Source of the DNA: JANQJD01 sp965601685 | Lineage (GTDB): Bacteria > Pseudomonadota > Alphaproteobacteria > Rhodospirillales > Rhodospirillaceae | Assembly (NCBI GenBank): GCA_965601685.1 | Contig: CBFCWI010000001.1 | Span: 62,001 to 126,000 of the forward strand | Length of the DNA: 64,000 nucleotides | Reading direction: 5' to 3' | Part shown: piece after piece, positions 27,036 to 36,564 of the stretch | Layout: every line of letters starts with the position of its first letter | Position numbering within the stretch: position 1 is the stretch's first letter | The notes under the pieces: model-generated | Database searches by the model: none | What the model was told of the DNA's origin: nothing | The model's input: only the letters and a program-made list of their open reading frames with translations | Made by a program: the position numbers and the translations under genes

Positions 27036-27980
27036 ATGAATCACATACTAGATCATGAGAAAGTCTCTCGCTCTGGCACCGCATCCCCTTGCAAGCCAGC
27101 GTGGATTCGGGTTCAGGCTCCCACTGCTTACACTGTGACAGAGATGCGGTCCGTGCTGCGCAGGCGAAGGCTGCATACTGTATGCGAAGAGGCTGCGTGT
27201 CCCAATATTAGCGAGTGCTGGCAGCGGCGCCATGCCGCATTTATGATTCTAGGGGACATATGTACACGCGCCTGTGCCTTTTGCAAAGTGCGTACTGGTA
27301 AGCCTGGGACCATCAATATCAATGAACCACAAGAAATAGCCAACGTTGTCAGATCTTTGGGGCTCCAGCACGTTGTGGTGACCGCTGTGAATCGTGATGA
27401 TCTTGCAGATGGCGGTGCGAGTCAGTTCGCAAGAGTGATAGAAGCTGTGCGTGCTAGCGCCCCTACAACTACTATCGAAGTCCTCACTCCTGATTTCCGG
27501 GATAAGCCGGGAGGCTGCGCAATTGTCATTCATGCCCGGCCGGATGTGTTCAATCACAACTTGGAGACAGTACCACGGTTATATCCATCTATACGACCAG
27601 GCGCCCGCTACTATGGCAGCCTCAAGTTGCTAGACCAGGCTAAAACGATGAGCCCAGCTCTATTTACAAAATCAGGAATCATGGTCGGCCTGGGTGAAAG
27701 TTTGCAGGAAATCGCACAGGTAATGGATGACCTTCGGACTGCAGGTGTAGATTTTCTAACCATCGGCCAATACCTTCAACCGACAGTGAGACATGCTGCT
27801 GTGTATCGGTACGTGACGCCGGCAGAATTTTCCGAATATGCGGTCCTCGCACGGGCAAAGGGATTTCTGATGGTAGCCGCATCGCCTCTGACCCGTTCCT
27901 CCTATCATGCCGACCGGGACTTTGCCGCTTTGCGCCACGCCCGTGATGCGACCACTGCTATTGCAGCAGCCATGCGATGA
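27036..27980 (+). CDS. lipA: Lipoyl synthase
   Basis: A 314-residue radical-SAM enzyme inserting sulfur atoms at C6 and C8 of octanoyl groups on lipoyl domains. The auxiliary cluster motif CEEAACPNISECW and the radical-SAM motif CTRACAFC are intact, as is the C-terminal RSSYHAD with the serine that binds the auxiliary cluster. It supports pyruvate and 2-oxoglutarate dehydrogenases. It is followed after 9 bases by a RatA-like gene, a conserved pair. Confidence 0.97.
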   Translation: MNHILDHEKVSRSGTASPCKPAWIRVQAPTAYTVTEMRSVLRRRRLHTVCEEAACPNISECWQRRHAAFMILGDICTRACAFCKVRTGKPGTININEPQEIANVVRSLGLQHVVVTAVNRDDLADGGASQFARVIEAVRASAPTTTIEVLTPDFRDKPGGCAIVIHARPDVFNHNLETVPRLYPSIRPGARYYGSLKLLDQAKTMSPALFTKSGIMVGLGESLQEIAQVMDDLRTAGVDFLTIGQYLQPTVRHAAVYRYVTPAEFSEYAVLARAKGFLMVAASPLTRSSYHADRDFAALRHARDATTAIAAAMR

Positions 27981-27989
27981 AGCCCTGCC

Positions 27990-28508
27990 ATGCCGACTCA
28001 TGCTGAAAAGCGGCCCATGCCTTATACGCCGGAGCAGATGTTCGACATGGTCGCGGATATTGAGAAGTACCCAGAATTCCTGCCCTGGTGTACAGCGGCG
28101 CGTATCCGCAGACGTGAGAAAAATATCATCATTGCAGATCTGATGATCGGTTTTAAAATGGTTCGCGAGAAGTTTACATCACGAGTCGAACTGAATCGCC
28201 CTCATGGCATCAATGTTGCCTATGCTGAAGGGCCGTTCCGACATATGGATAACCATTGGGTGTTTCAACGAATGGATGACGGGGGAGTATTAATCGACTT
28301 TTACGTAGACTTTGAATTTCACTCGAAAATGTTGCAGAAGATCGTCGGCACGCTATTTAACGAAGCAGTCAAACTCATGGTCTCTGCCTTTCAGAAACGG
28401 GCTGCGATGCTCTATGGACCAGATGGCCGTCCTCCTGTGCAGAAGAGACAAATCACAATCCCAACACCCCGGCAAATAGGGAGAAAATTACGTGGCCAGC
28501 AGCCCTGA
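27990..28508 (+). CDS. RatA/COQ10-type START-domain protein
   Basis: A 172-residue protein of the polyketide cyclase/START fold. Key segments are YTPEQMFDMVADIEKYPEFLPWC at the front (characteristic YPEFLPWC) and VDFEFHSKMLQKIVGTLF near the end. Homologues are annotated either as ubiquinone-binding COQ10 proteins or as RatA, which affects ribosome association; context with lipA is compatible with a quinone or respiratory role. The name RatA does not establish toxicity. Confidence 0.88.
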   Translation: MPTHAEKRPMPYTPEQMFDMVADIEKYPEFLPWCTAARIRRREKNIIIADLMIGFKMVREKFTSRVELNRPHGINVAYAEGPFRHMDNHWVFQRMDDGGVLIDFYVDFEFHSKMLQKIVGTLFNEAVKLMVSAFQKRAAMLYGPDGRPPVQKRQITIPTPRQIGRKLRGQQP

Positions 28509-28648
28509 TGTCTGAACGCCTCACGCAATTCGAAGTACAACCACCTACGTATTTCCTCCCTAATCATATAAGCTTCTCCATTTCCGAGGGAGTGTGATTT
28601 TATTGCCTTCATTGGCTTTCTTCACCACAATCGTATTGTATTAGAATT

Positions 28649-31438
28649 GTGATAGATTCGCTTAGAGAGCTTCCGTCGCCACGCCATGTCCTCTTGATCG
28701 ACGGAGCAGGCTACGTCTTTCGTGCTTTTCATGCGCTGCCACCTATGACCCGTTCTGATGGTGTACCGGTGAATGCTGTATATGGTCTGACCAGCATGCT
28801 CATGCGGTTGTTAGAAAAGACATCTGCAGACCATATTGCTGTGGTCTTCGATGCGGCTCGGCATACCTTCCGTCACGACCTCTACCGTGCCTACAAAGCA
28901 CATAGGCCACCGCCGCCAGAGGCACTCGTGTTGCAGTTTTCTCTCATCCGTGAGAGTGTACGAGCATTGAATATTGCGAGCGTTGAACAGGAAGGCTATG
29001 AAGCTGATGACCTGATCGCCACATATGCCCGTCAGGCCGTGGCTCAGGGCGCCAATGTTACGATACTCTCAGCAGACAAAGATCTGATGCAACTGGTGAG
29101 GCCCGGAGTCAGACTTTGGGATCCCCTGAAGCGGTGTCTCATTGGGCCTGATCAAGTCAGGCAGAAATTCGGCGTTGAGCCACACCAGGTAGCGGACGTA
29201 CAAGCTCTCGCTGGTGATTCTACTGATAATGTACCAGGAGTCCCTGGAATCGGCATGAAAATTGCTGCGGGTCTCATAACCCTCTTTGGTAACCTTGAGA
29301 ATCTGCTGGCTCGTACTGGTGAAATCACCCAATCCAAACGGCGTCAGATTCTGATCGACCATGCTGAAATGGCCCGTCTTTCTCGTGCTTTAGTACAATT
29401 GAAAGATGATACACCCATTGTAACGCCACTCACTGCTCTAATGACGCAGCCACTGGATCCTAAAGCTGTCCGTGTCTTCTTACGAGCGCAAGCTTTCAGC
29501 AGCCTACTAAGCCGATTTGAGAGGAGCTTGCAGCAGCCTACTACCACCACTCAACATGTCTCAACCCCAACGGCTGCTGCTGCTAGCCAAGCGTATAGTC
29601 TTCTGCAAAATTTGGGAGATCTTGACCAATGGTTGTCTAAAATACATACTGCCCCTATAGTTGCGGTACGTGCGAAAATCGATTGCTTAGACAGCAGGCC
29701 GACCCATCTGATCGGCGTGTCACTAGCAGTGGGCACAGGAGAAGCTTGCTATATCCCGCTGGGGCACAAGCTCTCATCTGCTGCAGGCGAGCGAGTGGGT
29801 AGTGAAATCCAGATGCCCATAGCCGAAGCCTTAGAACGTCTGCGACAGACAGTTCTAGAAAACCGCAGTGTGCTTAAGGTAGGACACAACATCAAGTTTG
29901 ACTTGCATGTCTTCCACATAGCTGGCCAGCGAATGCTTGGACAACCTATTAACATATCTCCGATTGATGATATTATGGTTCTGTCGTATGTGTTAGGTCC
30001 ACCCGGGACCGGTCATAGTATGGATGAGCTAGCGAGGAAGCATCTCGGGCTGACTACTATTTCCCACAAGGCTGTCTGTCATCAGGATAGGCCACAGATG
30101 GCCTTTGACCGTGTGCCTCTGGATCAAGCCTGTAGAGACGCAGCCGAGGATGCTGATATCACCCGCCGTCTTCATATTCTGTTCCGGGAGCGGCTTCTGG
30201 CCGAGCACATGGTAACGGTTCATGAAACTATGGACAGACCGCTCGTACCGATTCTCGTAGCTATGGAACAGACTGGGATTCTAGTAGAAGAAGCCGCGCT
30301 GCAACGCCTCTCCACTGATTTTGCCATGCGTATGACGATGTTAGAAACGGCTATTTACCATCTAGCTGGGCAGCGCTTTAATCTCAGCTCCCCTAGACAG
30401 CTTGGAGAAATCCTGTTTGAACGCATGCGTTTCCCTGGTGGAAAGAAATCTCCTAAAAGTGGGGCATACACCACAGATGCGACTACGCTAGAGTTTCTGG
30501 CCGCCAAGGGGCACAACCTCCCGGCACTGGTTCTGCACTGGCGTCAGCTTGCTAAGCTCAGAAGTACATATACAGAGTCTTTACTCTCTCGTCGAGACAG
30601 AACAACAGGGCGTCTGCACACATCGTTTGTGCAAACTGCAACCGCTACGGGCCGTCTCTCATCTAATGACCCCAATCTGCAGAATATTCCAGCCCGTACT
30701 GCAGATGGTCGCCGCATCCGTCATGCTTTCATCGCACCGCCCGATCATGTATTGCTATCGGCGGATTACTCCCAGATCGAACTGCGGCTGCTGGCCCATG
30801 TTGCTGATGTCAGAGCTTTGAAGGAGGCTTTCAGTGCTAATGCAGACATTCATGCTGTCACCGCCAGCCAAGTATTCGGTGTACCCATCGCGACTGTGAC
30901 TCCGCTCCTCCGCCGTCGCGCCAAAGCTATCAATTTTGGAATCATCTATGGTATCTCGCCGTTTGGACTAGCAACACAGCTGCACCTGTCTCAGAGCAAG
31001 GCAAGGGTCATTATAGAGGCCTACTTCGAACGCTATCCAGAAATACGTCACTACATGGAACGAACAAAAACCCAAGCACGCCAGCAGGGATTCGTCACTA
31101 CATTTTTGGGGCGAAAGTGTCAAGCCTTCGGCATCAATGCCCGTCATGCCAACAGCCGTGGCGTCGCTGAACGTGCTGCTATCAATGCCCCTATCCAGGG
31201 TGGTGCTGCCGATATCATTAAGCGTGCCATGATCCGTTTGCCAGGAGCCCTGGCTGAAGCCAGTCTGAATGCACGCATGCTCTTACAAGTGCATGATGAA
31301 TTAGTTTTCGAAGTACCAAAGACTGAAATTATACACACTACCCTCTTGATCCGTTCTGTGATGGAGAAGGCCGCTACTTTGTCTGTGCCACTGGTAGTAG
31401 AGATAGGCACGGGCGACAATTGGGCAGAAGCCCACTGA
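28649..31438 (+). CDS. polA: DNA polymerase I with altered proofreading site
   Basis: A 929-residue Pol I. The 5' nuclease domain (about 1-300) has LIDGAGYVFRAFHALPP, YEADDLIATYA, SADKDLMQLV and GDSTDNVPGVPGIG. The polymerase domain has motif A ADYSQIELRLLAH, motif B RRRAKAINFGIIYG and motif C QVHDELVFEV, all intact. In the 3'-5' exonuclease domain the usual DTET motif reads RAKI (Arg341, Lys343 in place of the two acids), and the Tyr of Exo III is Asp497, although Asp418 and Asp501 remain; proofreading is therefore probably lost. The GTG start gives a family-like N-terminus. It functions in Okazaki-fragment processing and repair. Confidence 0.95.
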   Translation: MIDSLRELPSPRHVLLIDGAGYVFRAFHALPPMTRSDGVPVNAVYGLTSMLMRLLEKTSADHIAVVFDAARHTFRHDLYRAYKAHRPPPPEALVLQFSLIRESVRALNIASVEQEGYEADDLIATYARQAVAQGANVTILSADKDLMQLVRPGVRLWDPLKRCLIGPDQVRQKFGVEPHQVADVQALAGDSTDNVPGVPGIGMKIAAGLITLFGNLENLLARTGEITQSKRRQILIDHAEMARLSRALVQLKDDTPIVTPLTALMTQPLDPKAVRVFLRAQAFSSLLSRFERSLQQPTTTTQHVSTPTAAAASQAYSLLQNLGDLDQWLSKIHTAPIVAVRAKIDCLDSRPTHLIGVSLAVGTGEACYIPLGHKLSSAAGERVGSEIQMPIAEALERLRQTVLENRSVLKVGHNIKFDLHVFHIAGQRMLGQPINISPIDDIMVLSYVLGPPGTGHSMDELARKHLGLTTISHKAVCHQDRPQMAFDRVPLDQACRDAAEDADITRRLHILFRERLLAEHMVTVHETMDRPLVPILVAMEQTGILVEEAALQRLSTDFAMRMTMLETAIYHLAGQRFNLSSPRQLGEILFERMRFPGGKKSPKSGAYTTDATTLEFLAAKGHNLPALVLHWRQLAKLRSTYTESLLSRRDRTTGRLHTSFVQTATATGRLSSNDPNLQNIPARTADGRRIRHAFIAPPDHVLLSADYSQIELRLLAHVADVRALKEAFSANADIHAVTASQVFGVPIATVTPLLRRRAKAINFGIIYGISPFGLATQLHLSQSKARVIIEAYFERYPEIRHYMERTKTQARQQGFVTTFLGRKCQAFGINARHANSRGVAERAAINAPIQGGAADIIKRAMIRLPGALAEASLNARMLLQVHDELVFEVPKTEIIHTTLLIRSVMEKAATLSVPLVVEIGTGDNWAEAH

Positions 31439-31513
31439 GGCCACAAGGCTCAATCGACCGACGCATCATTCATGCCCTGAGCTTCCACGGGTGGGCCCGT
31501 CACAGCTCGAAGT

Positions 31514-31560
31514 GTTAGCTCTAGCGCCTCATGCTTTGGCTCGAAGAACACAGAGCTAAC
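31514..31560. other. Inverted repeat between polA and ccr
   Basis: GTTAGCTCT (31514-31522) and AGAGCTAAC (31552-31560) are a perfect 9-bp inverted repeat with a 29-base loop, lying between the convergent ends of polA and ccr. It may serve as a two-way transcription barrier, but the loop is long and no T-tract follows. Confidence 0.3.
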
Positions 31561-31638
31561 CATCGAGGTAACTCAGAAGAGTGGATTCAAACACGAGAAG
31601 TCTGCAACCCCCCCTGACAGGATTGTGCGCTTCCTCTC

Positions 31639-33402
31639 TTAAGCCCCGACGAGCCTATTAACGATATCTGTCATAGATAGCACTCCAACAGGACGATTCT
31701 CCCTAGTAACTACCAAGCGATGTATACGTAAACGAGTCATAGTGCTAACAGCTTCAGTAACTGTAGATACGCTATCACAGGTTATGCATCCGCTACTCAT
31801 TACATCGCGAACTGTGAGATGACGGACTTCTGCAGATGAACGACCTTGACGAGCGAGCACAACGTCAGTTTGGGAAAGAACACCAACAGCAGCATGATTT
31901 TCTATCACTACTAGAGCATGAACGTCATGTTCCACCATCATGGACACAGCTGCTGCAATTGTATCGGTTGGCGCACAGGAGACTAAACCTGATCGCATGA
32001 CAGCACCCACCTGAGTATCATCCTCTACTACAGCTGGGACTAGATCAGTCAACTGGGAGGTAATACCTGGCAGGGGAACAGACATAGGATAGGGATGTGG
32101 TGTGTCATGCTTATCGTCCTCAGGCAAAGCTACATGCTTGCCAGCAACAGCCGGTGGCTCGGCTGTGCTTCCCAAGTCTCGCGCTGGAGTGCCCACTAGC
32201 ACTGCCATGTTCCCGTGTGGGTGCTTGTTCTCGAACATGAGCTGATGAGCCATTGGCAATTCACCATAAGTAAAAATGCGCGACAGACACGGGTCGATAT
32301 AGCCTTTGACTGCCAGATCATTCAGGGCATAACATTGCGTATCATTGGCGAAATGTGAGCCTTGCACACGCTTCTGTCGCATCCACAAATAGCGCAAGTC
32401 TACAGTAGCGTTATAACCACTTGTACCAGCACAAATCACAACCATGCCGCCCGTGTCGCAAACGAATAGGGATGTAGGAATAGTGCTCTCGCCAGGATGT
32501 TCGAATACGACTCGCGGCGAACGCTTTTCACCTAGCACATCCCAAACAGCAGCACCAAACGCTCTTGCACCTTTGAGCCAGGCATTATAGCCAGCCGCAT
32601 CCTTCCAGTGCGGCAACATGCCCCAGTGGTCAAACTTACGGCGATCAATACAGCCAACTGCGCCAAGATTCTTGCAATAGGCAACCTTATCTTCACCAGA
32701 CACGACAGCTATTGGTATAGCACCCACAGCGCTGCAAATCTGGATGGCCATAGAGCCTAGGCCACCAGCGCCGCCCCAGATCAGAACGACATCGCCCTTC
32801 CGGATAGCATGCTCACTCCACCCCATCAGCATGCGGTAGGCAGTAGCCCCTACTAGCATGTAGGCGGCGGCTGATTCCCAGCTCATGTGCCGGGGTTTTG
32901 GACACAACTGATGTGCCTGGACTCGGGTAAACTGAGCGAAACTGCCCCAATTGGTTTCATAGCCCCAAATGCGGAAAGTCGGCGAGTACATAGGGTCGGT
33001 CCCTGCCCGGACTGTTGGGCATGTAGCAGCATAACTCCCACAATGGATGACAACCTCATCCCCAACCTGAAAATTGGTCACGCTCTGACCGACCTTATAG
33101 ACAATGCCGGACGCATCTGACCCCCCGATATGGAAGGCCTCCCGCTCGCCAGCCTTATTGCGGGCAGCGATAACGTCGATCGGTGTACCCAAGGCAGCCC
33201 AGACGTTATTATAATTGACGCCAGCTGCCATTACATAGACAAGGACTTCATCGTCGGCGATACTCGGCACATGGACGACTTCCTGCTGGAATGCCTGCAT
33301 GGGTTCGCCGAAACGTTCTGGCCTGATGAGCCATGCATGCATCTTCTCCGGTACGGCCCCAAGCGGTGGGGCTTCACCTACGTCGTACAATTCTTTGATC
33401 AA
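31639..33402 (-). CDS. ccr: Crotonyl-CoA carboxylase/reductase fused to a CBS-domain pair
   Basis: A 587-residue protein. Residues 1 to about 415 are a complete Ccr of the medium-chain dehydrogenase family: GVNYNNVWAALGTP, HIGGSDASGIVYKVG, WGYETNWGSFAQFTR, the NADPH-binding WGGAGGLGSMAIQ and VQGSHFANDTQ. Ccr reductively carboxylates crotonyl-CoA to ethylmalonyl-CoA, the key step of the ethylmalonyl-CoA pathway. After a linker (about 415-460) come two CBS motifs (about 462-587; VMRSGLVSCAPTD, VGVLSQTDVV, VMSSGCITC, VGVLSMTDIV), which in other proteins bind adenine nucleotides. Ccr proteins normally end near 430 residues. The start is TTG with GAGAGG upstream; an ATG at residue 21 is less likely. 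Confidence 0.93.
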   Translation of the reverse strand: MIKELYDVGEAPPLGAVPEKMHAWLIRPERFGEPMQAFQQEVVHVPSIADDEVLVYVMAAGVNYNNVWAALGTPIDVIAARNKAGEREAFHIGGSDASGIVYKVGQSVTNFQVGDEVVIHCGSYAATCPTVRAGTDPMYSPTFRIWGYETNWGSFAQFTRVQAHQLCPKPRHMSWESAAAYMLVGATAYRMLMGWSEHAIRKGDVVLIWGGAGGLGSMAIQICSAVGAIPIAVVSGEDKVAYCKNLGAVGCIDRRKFDHWGMLPHWKDAAGYNAWLKGARAFGAAVWDVLGEKRSPRVVFEHPGESTIPTSLFVCDTGGMVVICAGTSGYNATVDLRYLWMRQKRVQGSHFANDTQCYALNDLAVKGYIDPCLSRIFTYGELPMAHQLMFENKHPHGNMAVLVGTPARDLGSTAEPPAVAGKHVALPEDDKHDTPHPYPMSVPLPGITSQLTDLVPAVVEDDTQVGAVMRSGLVSCAPTDTIAAAVSMMVEHDVHALVVIENHAAVGVLSQTDVVLARQGRSSAEVRHLTVRDVMSSGCITCDSVSTVTEAVSTMTRLRIHRLVVTRENRPVGVLSMTDIVNRLVGA

Positions 33403-34066
33403 CTGTCGCCTCTCTATCTGAAGGAGTTCATGCTCACAGTCATGTGAACTACAACCATAATCAGGAATAGCTGTGATGCAACAGCTTCCTAGGGAGAACC
33501 GCTACCGCTGCTTTTCAACAGGGACCAGTAGGGAGAGGAGCTTGTGGGTGATGGGTTTTTGTTCTTGGTTGTCTCCTCTGGCACCCAGACAGCGTTCTTC
33601 AAGGATCCTCGATCTTGGACACGTTGCAGAGGAAAGAAAGTACACAAGCACATGAAGCACGTGTCATACTGATTCTCTAGGAGGGACTGTGGCTAGAAGC
33701 TGCGCGCGTTGCACACTCGCCTAGCTATTGGGACTGTGGCTTTTATTTTCTCTTGCTACTTTATGGTCGGATGACTAGTCCAGCATGCGCTACGAAATCC
33801 AACAGGCCCAGGTGCCTCGAGCGCTTCTTGAGAAGAAGAAGTATTACTAGAAAATCTTGTATATATCATGCGCTTAAGTAGCTGTTGTTTAGACACTGAT
33901 CTATTAGCGGAGCGAGCACAGGCAGTGCTGAGTATGGGTATAGACGGGGATATCAACTAGCAGACCTTAAGCAGCAGGAGACCAGACGGATTGCGACGCA
34001 ACGCCTCTTGCCGCTGAGCTGACATACGCTCCGCTCACTCTGGCATACAGAATAGTTTTCTGAAGC
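33403..34066. other. Non-coding gap between ccr and ispDF
   Basis: About 660 bases with no supportable gene. Short frames occur on both strands, including a plus-strand stretch of about 38 codons ending near 34018 (YRRGYQLADLKQQETRRIA), but none has a start, ribosome site or known relative. A 7-bp stem (AGAGGAG/CTCCTCT, about 33534-33580) encloses a long loop. The region resembles decayed coding sequence. Confidence 0.45.
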
Positions 34067-35236
34067 TCACGGCTGAATCCGAACGGTTGCTATAGCATGT
34101 GCAGCTATACCCTCGTGGCGGCCTGTGAATCCTAAGCCCTCTGTTGTGGTAGCCTTGACGCTAACACGCTCGCAAGCAATATCGAGGATTTCAGCGAGGC
34201 GTGTAACCATAGCTAGCCGGTGCGGCCCTACTTTGGGATGCTCGCAGAAAATAGTGATATCAACGGCCATAACCTCACCACCAAGGGCACGGACTAAGCT
34301 AGCCGCATGGCGGACAAAGAGAACGGACGCGACACCTTGCCATTGCTGCTCAGACTCTGGAAAGTGCTGCCCAATATCCCCTGCAGCGACAGCCCCGAGC
34401 AGAGCATCGGTTAAGGCATGTAGAGCCACATCAGCATCGGAATGTCCAACTAGGATGCGATCATGTGGGACCTGGACACCGCACAGTCCAATTGCTCTCC
34501 CGGCTAACCCGAAGGCATGCACATCAAATCCACTACCCATTCGTACTTCAGCTGGGACGTCATAGCGGCGACGAGCCCTACGTAAATCAGCCGCAGTGGT
34601 AATCTTAAAGTTGTTCTGACTGCCCTCTACTAACTGTACCAGTAAGCCAGCCTGTTCAGCTACCGCTGCATCGTCTGTCAGCACGTGGCTAGCTGCGGCA
34701 CGATGTGCGGTGAGAATATCAGCAAAACGGAATCCTTGTGGCGTCTGCGCCTGCCACAGGCCAATCCGTTCCACAGTGGTTGCAATGTAGGACACAGGGC
34801 CATTCACAGCAGCCAGCTTTATGGTATCGTGTACAGGGAGTGCTGCAATGGCTCCTGGACTCTCGGCAAGAGCCATGATAACCCGGGTGATAGTGTTTGC
34901 ATCGACAAACGGGCGGGCACCGTCATGAATCAGAACCTGGTCATAAGAAGCGCTACTTTCCAAGCTTTCTAAGCCGAGACGCACGGACTCTTGGCGTGTG
35001 GGACCGCCGATTACTGGCTCCAACAGCTTTAGACCAAGAGCAGCGCTCTCGTATAATTCGCGATCATCGGAGTGGATGACAGCTTGCACTGCGTCGATCC
35101 CGACGTGGGCCGCGAAAGTAGCTAACGCGTGCCGCAACACTGGCCGTCCCCCTAGCTCAAGATACTGTTTAGGGGTCTCATCTCCGAAGCGACAACCACG
35201 GCCAGCTGCCATGATCAACGCAACACGTGTACTCAT
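34067..35236 (-). CDS. ispDF: Bifunctional IspD/IspF isoprenoid synthesis enzyme
   Basis: A 389-residue fusion typical of alphaproteobacteria. The N-terminal cytidylyltransferase (IspD, about 1-228) has LIMAAGRGCRFG, TPKQYLELGGRPVL and IHDGARPFV; the C-terminal synthase (IspF, about 230-389) has RMGSGFDVHAFG, LVGHSDADVALHALTDALLG and the zinc ligands in DVHAF and HSDADV. It catalyses two non-consecutive steps of the MEP pathway. In relatives it is followed by dusB-ntrBC-ntrYX; here that region has collapsed. Confidence 0.96.
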   Translation of the reverse strand: MSTRVALIMAAGRGCRFGDETPKQYLELGGRPVLRHALATFAAHVGIDAVQAVIHSDDRELYESAALGLKLLEPVIGGPTRQESVRLGLESLESSASYDQVLIHDGARPFVDANTITRVIMALAESPGAIAALPVHDTIKLAAVNGPVSYIATTVERIGLWQAQTPQGFRFADILTAHRAAASHVLTDDAAVAEQAGLLVQLVEGSQNNFKITTAADLRRARRRYDVPAEVRMGSGFDVHAFGLAGRAIGLCGVQVPHDRILVGHSDADVALHALTDALLGAVAAGDIGQHFPESEQQWQGVASVLFVRHAASLVRALGGEVMAVDITIFCEHPKVGPHRLAMVTRLAEILDIACERVSVKATTTEGLGFTGRHEGIAAHAIATVRIQP

Positions 35237-36069
35237 GATGTATGTATTCCGTGGCTCTCACCTATGTACCCACTAACAGAGAAGTTGTGTTTTGCGTGGG
35301 AGTCAATGCTCCGGCTTCCTGGTAACGGCGCGAAGGCGCAACTTTGATGGCCTAGCAGCAAGGTCGCGCTTTCCGACAACATGGATCTTATGGGGACAAG
35401 CCCCGCTAAAAATAGAACTGTAGTCTGTACCTACTGATCATACTACTTTCTGTAGTAGCGTACTACGGCAGTGCCAGAAAACAGAAAAGTTCATTCCTAC
35501 CACCTCTCTCCACATTACATTCCGATTCACTTCACGAGGAACATAGAGATCAGAAGGAAGCGAACAGCAGCAGATTAGAATTTTACCCTACACATGTATT
35601 GTAATGCAATACTCGTGAAAATTCTGAGCCAGAATCTCCCCTTAGGAGGAGAGGCGTAAACTTTTCTGAGAGATCGCAAGCCATTGGTCATGGCGTAGGG
35701 AGGCATCTCATTGCCAGTGCTTTGGTCCACAGACCTTTAGAGCAGCAGGCCGTTCACATTCCTCGTGTATCCGTCGGGTAGCAGGAAGCGGCTGCCCGAC
35801 CGACACTGTTTCTTCTCGCAATCTACAATCCGCGCCGGTGCTTAGCAATGAGGATTGCTATCAGCTAGATACCAAGGTCTTAAAGACAGGGTGGGCTTGC
35901 ATTCACACGTACGATTTGTGAGATTCCTAGCTAGAAGTACTAGAAGTACAGGTTTCATGAGCATGAGGCGGCCGTCGTCAACAGTGCGAGCCGGTGTCAG
36001 TCTGAAACTATGACACTTGGCAGCGGTGTGGTCACTGGCAAGCCGCTTAGAGAGAGGCTACAGATGGAA
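35237..36069. other. Eroded region where dusB-ntrB-ntrC would lie
   Basis: About 830 bases without a gene. In related alphaproteobacteria dusB, ntrB and ntrC (over 3 kb together) separate ispDF from ntrY; no remnant of them is recognisable here, so they must have been largely deleted. A 9-bp tandem repeat TAGAAGTAC x2 occurs at 35932-35949. Confidence 0.5.
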
Positions 36070-36071
36070 GC

Positions 36072-36525
36072 GTGTCCCTTCACATCATCGTAGATAGAAT
36101 GATCTTTCGGGAATCAATCCCCATATCACTTGGAAACGATCGCTCTATGACAGAAATTTGCCCCATGCCCCGATACCATTGCTCCGTCAGGTGGACGACA
36201 TCCTGGCCTTATACACCCGTGTGTACCCGTCAAGATCTCCGTAGACTTGTACTGATGCTCTCTGTGCATGGTCTTTTCCTATTGAGAGCAGGCGTATCCT
36301 GACGAAGCAAAATACCATGCCTCGACTGCTTCATCCTGACTTATGGAACCCTACATGACAATACGGGCGAAGGGTACAGGGTTGAGGCTTGTGCAAGCGT
36401 GCAAGCCAATCATGGCAGACCAAGACCATAGAAGAGATCATAGAGGTACGCTCGTGCTAAAAAATACGGAAAAGGATGGAACGCGTGTTAGCTTCATCTG
36501 CCATGGCGAGCCGAACTCAACGCCC
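36072..36525 (+). pseudogene. ntrY: Remnant of nitrogen sensor kinase ntrY
   Basis: Scattered fragments in different frames match the NtrY histidine kinase in order: a stretch reading FAPCPDTI followed, after a shift, by RQVDDI (36150-36210) corresponds to the HisKA region; TRQDLRRLVLMLSVHGLFLLRAG (36230-36298, key residues DLRRLV and FLLRAG) follows; then after an apparent deletion of most of the ATPase domain EPYMTIRAKGTGLRLVQACK (36344-36400) preserves the G2 box, and GTLVLKNTEKDGTRVSFI ends it. No frame spans it, the H-box is unreadable and most of the gene is missing. NtrY normally phosphorylates NtrX. Confidence 0.75.
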
Positions 36526-36564
36526 TAGCATACCTACCTACCTGCTGGTCGTCTATAGCGTCTC

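Noticed and set aside
31488..31502. Short GC-rich hairpin ACGGG-TGGG-CCCGT after polA
   Set aside because: Only 5 bp and no T-tract; too weak to call a terminator.
33869..34018. Two overlapping plus-strand frames near 33.9-34.0 kb
   Set aside because: Each is interrupted by stops and neither matches a known protein; treated as possible decay rather than a gene.
35552..35580. Sequence resembling the SRP RNA signature (AGAAGGAAGC...CAGCAGC)
   Set aside because: The symmetric loop and closing stem of a 4.5S RNA are not present; the similarity is only a short purine-rich match.
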